A stretch of DNA of 64,000 nt, from positions 238,637-302,636 of the forward strand of contig CAJQTY010000003.1 in the NCBI GenBank assembly GCA_907163075.1, in the 5' to 3' direction. The stretch comes from an uncultured Rhodocyclaceae bacterium (GTDB lineage Bacteria > Pseudomonadota > Gammaproteobacteria > Burkholderiales > Rhodocyclaceae). The notes under the pieces were generated by a model. That model saw only the letters and a list, made by a program, of their open reading frames with translations. It ran no database searches and was not told the DNA's origin. Made by a program: the position numbers and the translations under genes. Below, piece after piece: positions 59,983 through 64,000 of the stretch (its first letter is position 1; each line of letters begins with the position of its first letter).

Positions 59983-60579
59983 ATGACCGGTGAACTGTTT
60001 TCTTCCGTTTTTCTCCTCCTGCTGGTGCTCGATCCGCTCGGCAACATGCCCTTCGTGCTGTCCCTGCTGCGCGATGTCCCCAAAGAACGCCGAGCACGAA
60101 TCATCCTGCGCGAATGCGCCATTGCCGTGCTCGTCCTGATCGCCTTTCTGCTTGTCGGCGACTGGCTGCTGCTGGCGATGCGCCTGACCAACCCGGCACT
60201 TGAGATCGCCGGCGGCCTGATTCTCTTCCTGATCGCCCTGCGCATGGTCTTCCCGCCGGCGAGAAATGAACTCGCCGAACACGAGATGGCCGGAGAACCG
60301 TTCATCGTTCCCCTGGCCATCCCGATGATCGCCGGGCCGTCGGCGCTGGCCACGGTGCTGCTGGCTTCGCGACAGTCCGGGCAGATGTGGGTCTGGGTCG
60401 GCGCCATCATCCTGGCTTGTGCGGTCAACGCCGCTTTCCTGTTGGCTTCCGGATGGTTTGCCCGGCTCTTTGGCAAGGCCGGGATGGAAGCCCTGGAACG
60501 CTTGATGGGGCTGATTCTGACGACAATGGCGGTACAGATGCTGATCTCGGGGATCAGCATCGCCTTTCACCTGAGCTAA
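59983..60579 (+). CDS. MarC family membrane protein
   Basis: A 198-residue integral membrane protein with the MarC motifs VLDPLGNMPFVLSLLR, ALEIAGGLILFLIALRMVF and PLAIPMIAGPSALATVLL. The function of the family is unsettled; early links to multiple antibiotic resistance were not upheld. The last four bases overlap the convergent EamA gene. Confidence 0.9.
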   Translation: MTGELFSSVFLLLLVLDPLGNMPFVLSLLRDVPKERRARIILRECAIAVLVLIAFLLVGDWLLLAMRLTNPALEIAGGLILFLIALRMVFPPARNELAEHEMAGEPFIVPLAIPMIAGPSALATVLLASRQSGQMWVWVGAIILACAVNAAFLLASGWFARLFGKAGMEALERLMGLILTTMAVQMLISGISIAFHLS

Positions 60580-61475
60580 ACCCGCCCGGCTCGCCTGGAC
60601 GCCATCAAGGGCATCATCTGGACCGCGAGGATGCACACGAAAATCAATGCGCAGCCGGCCAGGCCCATGGCGTTCAGGCGGTCACCCATGAGCAGGAAGC
60701 CGAACAGCGCAGCGAACAGCGTTTCGGCTGAAAGAATGATTGCCGCATCAGCCGCATCGGCGTAACGTTGCCCGACCACCTGCCCGGTGTATGCGAAACC
60801 GACCGAAATCACGCCTGTATAGATGATGGGCACAGCCGCCCGCTGGATGCCTTCGAGCGTGATGGTTTCCGTCAGGCTGGCCCACAGCAGGCAGGCCACA
60901 CCGCAGACGAGAAACTGCCCGCAGGCGACCAGGAAAGGCGCGGCAATGCGCTCGGCAATCCGCCCGACGAATAGTACGTGCAACGCCCAGAACAGGCTGC
61001 TGGCGATGACCCAGGCGTCTCCCGCACTCAGGCTCAGGCTACCTGCACCTGACAGCATCCAGGTCCCGACCAGACAGCCGATCGACGTCGGCCACACCGA
61101 CCAGTGCGGAGTCACCCGCATGATCAGCCAGGAAATCAGGGGCACCAGCGGCACATAGAGCGCGGTCAGGAATCCGGCATTGGTGACCGTCGTACCGGCA
61201 ATTCCGATCTGCTGGAAAACCGCACCGAGGGTCAGCAGCAAGCCGAGCACGACGACACCCAGCATGTCACGCTGTTCCGGTCGCACGTCGCGCCGCGAGA
61301 TCGAACGCAGATCACGCCAGGCCAGCGGCGCAACAATGCAGACACCGAGCAGGAAACGGATACCGGTAAAGGTGAAGGGCTCAAGCCCGTCCATGCCATG
61401 CGCCTGGGCCACAAAGGCCGAGCCCCAGACCAGGGCAACGGCAAGCAGCAGAAAATTGGCTTGTAAGCGAGTCAA
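60576..61475 (-). CDS. DMT-superfamily transporter (EamA family)
   Basis: A 299-residue protein with ten predicted helices and two EamA repeats. The first begins NFLLLAVALVWGSAFVAQAH with FTFTGIRFLLG; the second has GDAWVIASSLFWALHVLFVG and SAETLFAALFGFLLMGDRLN. It probably exports a metabolite; the substrate cannot be inferred. It converges on MarC with a 4-base overlap. Confidence 0.92.
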   Translation of the reverse strand: MTRLQANFLLLAVALVWGSAFVAQAHGMDGLEPFTFTGIRFLLGVCIVAPLAWRDLRSISRRDVRPEQRDMLGVVVLGLLLTLGAVFQQIGIAGTTVTNAGFLTALYVPLVPLISWLIMRVTPHWSVWPTSIGCLVGTWMLSGAGSLSLSAGDAWVIASSLFWALHVLFVGRIAERIAAPFLVACGQFLVCGVACLLWASLTETITLEGIQRAAVPIIYTGVISVGFAYTGQVVGQRYADAADAAIILSAETLFAALFGFLLMGDRLNAMGLAGCALIFVCILAVQMMPLMASRRAGRV

Positions 61476-61771
61476 GATGATGACGTCCGGCCGTAAATAT
61501 GTGATTTTAGCCGAAGGTGCTGAAAAGACGAAGGAAAGCGTCCTTCCGCCCGGTGATCACGTCAGCGCGAACAGGGCTTGGGCATGGAGAGGGAAGACGC
61601 CGATAAGTACCCGTTCCTCCTGACCTGACTTTGACACCGCCAAGTAACACTCGTAACCATCCCCGGCAGAGTTGAGGGAACTCCTTTGGCAGTTAGCCGG
61701 ACAGGACCGTAGTAAATTCAAACAGAGCCTTGTATATTGCCGACCGATCGTCGGCGAATCGGAAAACGGTT

Positions 61772-62224
61772 TCACCCGGCTTGTTTGCGCACTGCGTCAA
61801 CCCAGCAGTTGGGTGTTTCGTAGAGACGCACCTGCTCGAGACGCAACTGGTTGCCGTAGGTATCTCGATAAACCGCATCAAGTATCCCGAACGCCTGTTC
61901 GACAAGATTCTCGGCGGTCGGAATGCAGTCGAGGACGACGGTCTTGTGGTTCGGGAGCGTTCTCAGAAACTCGACGACCGGAGTGTCGCCCGCGTAGACG
62001 AGGAAGGAATGATCCCAATGGTCGACAAGGTGTGTTTGCGCCAGCGACTTGATTTCGGAAAAATCCATGACCATCCCGTTCGCCGGATCACCCGCCTGAA
62101 CGATGATATTTCCGGCCAGCGTAATTTCCAGTGCATAACGATGCCCATGCAGGTGACGGCACTGGCTCTTGTGATCAGGAATTCGATGACCAGCATCGAA
62201 CTCGAGGCGGCGGGTAACGAGCAT
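61772..62224 (-). CDS. queD: 6-carboxytetrahydropterin synthase family protein
   Basis: The 150-residue protein starts MLVTRRLEFDAGHRIPDHKS with QCRHLHGHRYALEI. The zinc histidines are H13, H26 and H28, and C22 is the catalytic cysteine of the QueD type. HWDHSFLV and PTAENLVEQAFGIL complete the fold. It makes 6-carboxytetrahydropterin for queuosine and other 7-deazapurines. A radical SAM remnant stands divergent to it; whether the two were functionally linked is unclear. Confidence 0.92.
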   Translation of the reverse strand: MLVTRRLEFDAGHRIPDHKSQCRHLHGHRYALEITLAGNIIVQAGDPANGMVMDFSEIKSLAQTHLVDHWDHSFLVYAGDTPVVEFLRTLPNHKTVVLDCIPTAENLVEQAFGILDAVYRDTYGNQLRLEQVRLYETPNCWVDAVRKQAG

Positions 62225-62279
62225 TGAAGAAACTCGGGAAAGCAACGGACGCGGATTATATCATTGCCCTTTCGGCGCC

Positions 62280-62903
62280 TTGATGCGCCAAGTTGCCGCG
62301 GAGTTTCCCGGCCATGTTGAATGTTGGCGATCACAGCCGCGACAGTTGGTCGATGTCGCTTTTTCAGGAAACGGCGAGCCGACCAGCACCCCCGAATTTG
62401 CCCAGGCGATCGAGCTTGCCGGAGAACTGCTACAGGAATTCGGTTTGCTCGACAGTGCCAAGCTCCGTCTGATCACCAATGGCAGCCTCAAGCACCGCCC
62501 GGTGGTGTGGCACGGATTTGGCGCCATTGGCCGGCTCGGTGGCGAGGTCGGGTTCAAGCTTGAACGGGCGACCGACGCTGGTATCGAACAGGTCAATGGC
62601 ATCCGGGTAATACCGGAGAAAATCAGGGAGTCGCTTATGACGTGCGCGGAGCTGGCTCCAACCTGGGTGCACACCTGCTGCTTCGCGATTGATGGTAACG
62701 AAGCTGGCGAGGCCGGGAGATCAGCCTATTTTGAACTCGGTGGATCGCTCAAGGAAAAAATGAAGGGCGTGCACCTGTACGGCCTGGCGCGCCCTTCATT
62801 ACAAGCCTCAGCGAACAGACTATCGAATCTGTCGCTGACAACTTTCCAGCGTTTCGCCAGAAATATCGCCTTGCAGGGCATCGAGGCTGTTGCCAACCCC
62901 TGA
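62280..62903 (+). pseudogene. Radical SAM protein remnant lacking its [4Fe-4S] motif
   Basis: About 207 residues match the middle and end of a COG0731-like radical SAM family: LVDVAFSGNGEPTSTPEFAQ, LRLITNGSL, EVGFKLERATDAGIEQVNG, LAPTWVHTCCFAIDG and KGVHLYGLARPSLQ. Homologues have some 70-80 more N-terminal residues containing CxxxCxxC, absent here; the frame begins only at a TTG next to an ATG, 56 bases from queD. Some residues before LKGVxLYGLARPS also look deleted. Without the cluster it cannot do radical chemistry. Confidence 0.75.
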
Positions 62904-62915
62904 TGCCGCATAATG

Positions 62916-63218
62916 TCAGGCCGCTTTTTTCTTGGTTCTGGCTGACTTCTTCAGACTCTTGAAGAGATCCGGTTCTTCACTCTTCAAATACTCGATGACG
63001 TCCATGTCCTCGCGCTTGACGCGCTGAATGTCGATCTGCTCGACGTGTACGAGGTGGAGCAATTCGCGCACCGGGCGCGGCATGTTGCGACCGCTCTCGT
63101 AGCGCGAACCGCCACTTTGCGTGACGCCGATTTTCGACCAGAATTGCTGCTGGTTCAGACCAAGCTTGCGACGTATCTCGCGCGGGTCTGCCCTTTCAAC
63201 TACTTTGATACTGTTCAT
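62916..63218 (-). CDS. XRE-type DNA-binding protein
   Basis: The 100-residue protein has a helix-turn-helix (REIRRKLGLNQQQFWSKIGV, QSGGSRYESGRNMP) and a lysine-rich tail. The target is unknown. It is divergent from lysC with a 246-base AT-rich gap and may regulate itself or lysC; no palindrome was picked out there. Confidence 0.82.
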   Translation of the reverse strand: MNSIKVVERADPREIRRKLGLNQQQFWSKIGVTQSGGSRYESGRNMPRPVRELLHLVHVEQIDIQRVKREDMDVIEYLKSEEPDLFKSLKKSARTKKKAA

Positions 63219-63464
63219 TTCGATCCTTTCGTGTGGCTAGGCTGTTGTACTCAAATTGAGGTTCTGTCGACCTCGGTCGGCTGCGTATTTCTATTACTTT
63301 CGTAATAGCAAGTGCAGTATAGTACAGTCATATAATAAATTGCAAGCAGCATTTAATAAGACCATGCAGCTACAGCAGGATGCCTCCGAAAGGAAAACTA
63401 TCGTTACGTTTCAATCAGATATTGGGGTAGAATCGCGAGCTTTCGTGATCAAAATGGATTGTGA

Positions 63465-64000
63465 ATGGCACTGATCGTTCAGAAATTCGGCGGCACATCG
63501 GTTGCTTCAACGGACCGTATCAAAAACGTCGCCAAACGGGTTGCCCGCTGGAAAACTCAGGGGCACGACATTATTGTGGTCCCCTCGGCCATGTCCGGAG
63601 AAACCAATCGGCTGATCGCGCTGGCCAGGGAGATATCGCCCTCGCCCGATCCGCGGGAACTCGACGTCATTGCCTCGACTGGCGAGCAGGTGACGATCGG
63701 TCTTCTGGCCATGGCCATGCATGAAGAAGGACTCAAGGCGAAAAGCTACACCGGTCCGCAGGTTCGCGTATTGACCGACAGCACCTTTACCAAGGCGCGT
63801 ATTCTGCAAATCGACGACGAAAGAATCCGCAAGGATCTGGCCGAAGGCAATGTCGTCGTGGTCGCCGGTTTCCAGGGCGCCGACGAGGATGGCAACATCA
63901 CCACCCTCGGACGCGGCGGTTCCGACACCTCCGCCGTGGCGCTGGCCGCCGCACTGGAGGCCGACGAATGCCAGATCTATACCGACGTCGATGGCGTGTA
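63465..64000 (+). CDS. lysC: Aspartate kinase, 5' part
   Basis: The 178 residues in the window start [20 protein letters not shown], the aspartokinase nucleotide-binding opening, and include [49 protein letters not shown] and [11 protein letters not shown]. It phosphorylates L-aspartate, the first step to lysine, threonine and methionine. The ACT regulatory domains lie beyond the window end. Confidence 0.95.
   Translation, partial: MALIVQKFGGTSVASTDRIKNVAKRVARWKTQGHDIIVVPSAMSGETNRLIALAREISPSPDPRELDVIASTGEQVTIGLLAMAMHEEGLKAKSYTGPQVRVLTDSTFTKARILQIDDERIRKDLAEGNVVVVAGFQGADEDGNITTLGRGGSDTSAVALAAALEADECQIYTDVDGV

Noticed and set aside
61557-61775. A 72-codon minus-strand frame between eamA and queD
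   Set aside because: Mixed composition and no ribosome site or recognisable motif; left as intergenic.

Overview
The window is GC-rich chromosomal DNA of a Gram-negative bacterium. BolA/YciI/YciB, bioFHCD, GlnK next to NadE, a Crr-HPr-EI fused phosphotransferase protein and lysC behind an XRE-type gene point to the Betaproteobacteria, most plausibly Rhodocyclales. That placement is inference from gene content.

Layout. 1-4.1 kb: a sugar-acid locus with a glucarate transporter that has lost its middle, an intact glucarate dehydratase, an aldolase scrap, and a TctA/TctB pair with no binding protein. 4.5-11 kb: bioF-bioH-bioC-bioD with overlapping ends, a damaged response regulator coupled to an HPt protein, yciB-yciI-bolA and a parvulin. 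11-13.1 kb: a diguanylate cyclase and a tRNA-Thr with its own promoter and terminator. 13.3-19.8 kb: a metalloid island, arsR-arsC-acr3-(arsN scrap)-arsD-arsA-ECF sigma factor, facing an ArsP-like permease and a small thioredoxin. 20-22.2 kb: glycerophosphodiesterase and YqhA.

22.5-28.2 kb: a cassette array recognisable from attC-type sites, with no integron integrase in view. Cassettes encode an HNH nuclease (interrupted by an amber codon), a TRIC-family membrane protein, a DUF3427-like protein, a PACE-family efflux protein and a GFA-family zinc protein. An IS91-family element with its own tyrosine recombinase and an IS110 fragment sit inside the array. 28.2-30.9 kb is wreckage: a GlxA-type regulator, a chemoreceptor without its sensor, an IS5-like fragment, a MITE-like element and a decapitated ribokinase.

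30.8-57.2 kb is mostly sugar uptake. It holds rbsBAC-rbsR-rbsK' with a tandem operator; a complete PTS (EIIA-HPr-EI fusion, EIIC-B-B) with a 6-phospho-beta-glucosidase; glnK/nadE; a ferric-reductase-like flavoprotein; and an L-arabinose locus (galM, araC, ChvE/GguA/GguB-type ABC transporter, araB-araD-araA). 57.5-64 kb holds a polar amino acid ABC transporter, MarC and EamA membrane proteins, QueD, a radical SAM remnant lacking its cluster motif, an XRE-type gene and the start of lysC.

A recurring theme is gene erosion. At least a dozen genes carry internal deletions, truncations, frameshifts or in-frame stops, often beside intact partners. This could be true genome decay or partly assembly or sequencing error; read-level checking would separate them.
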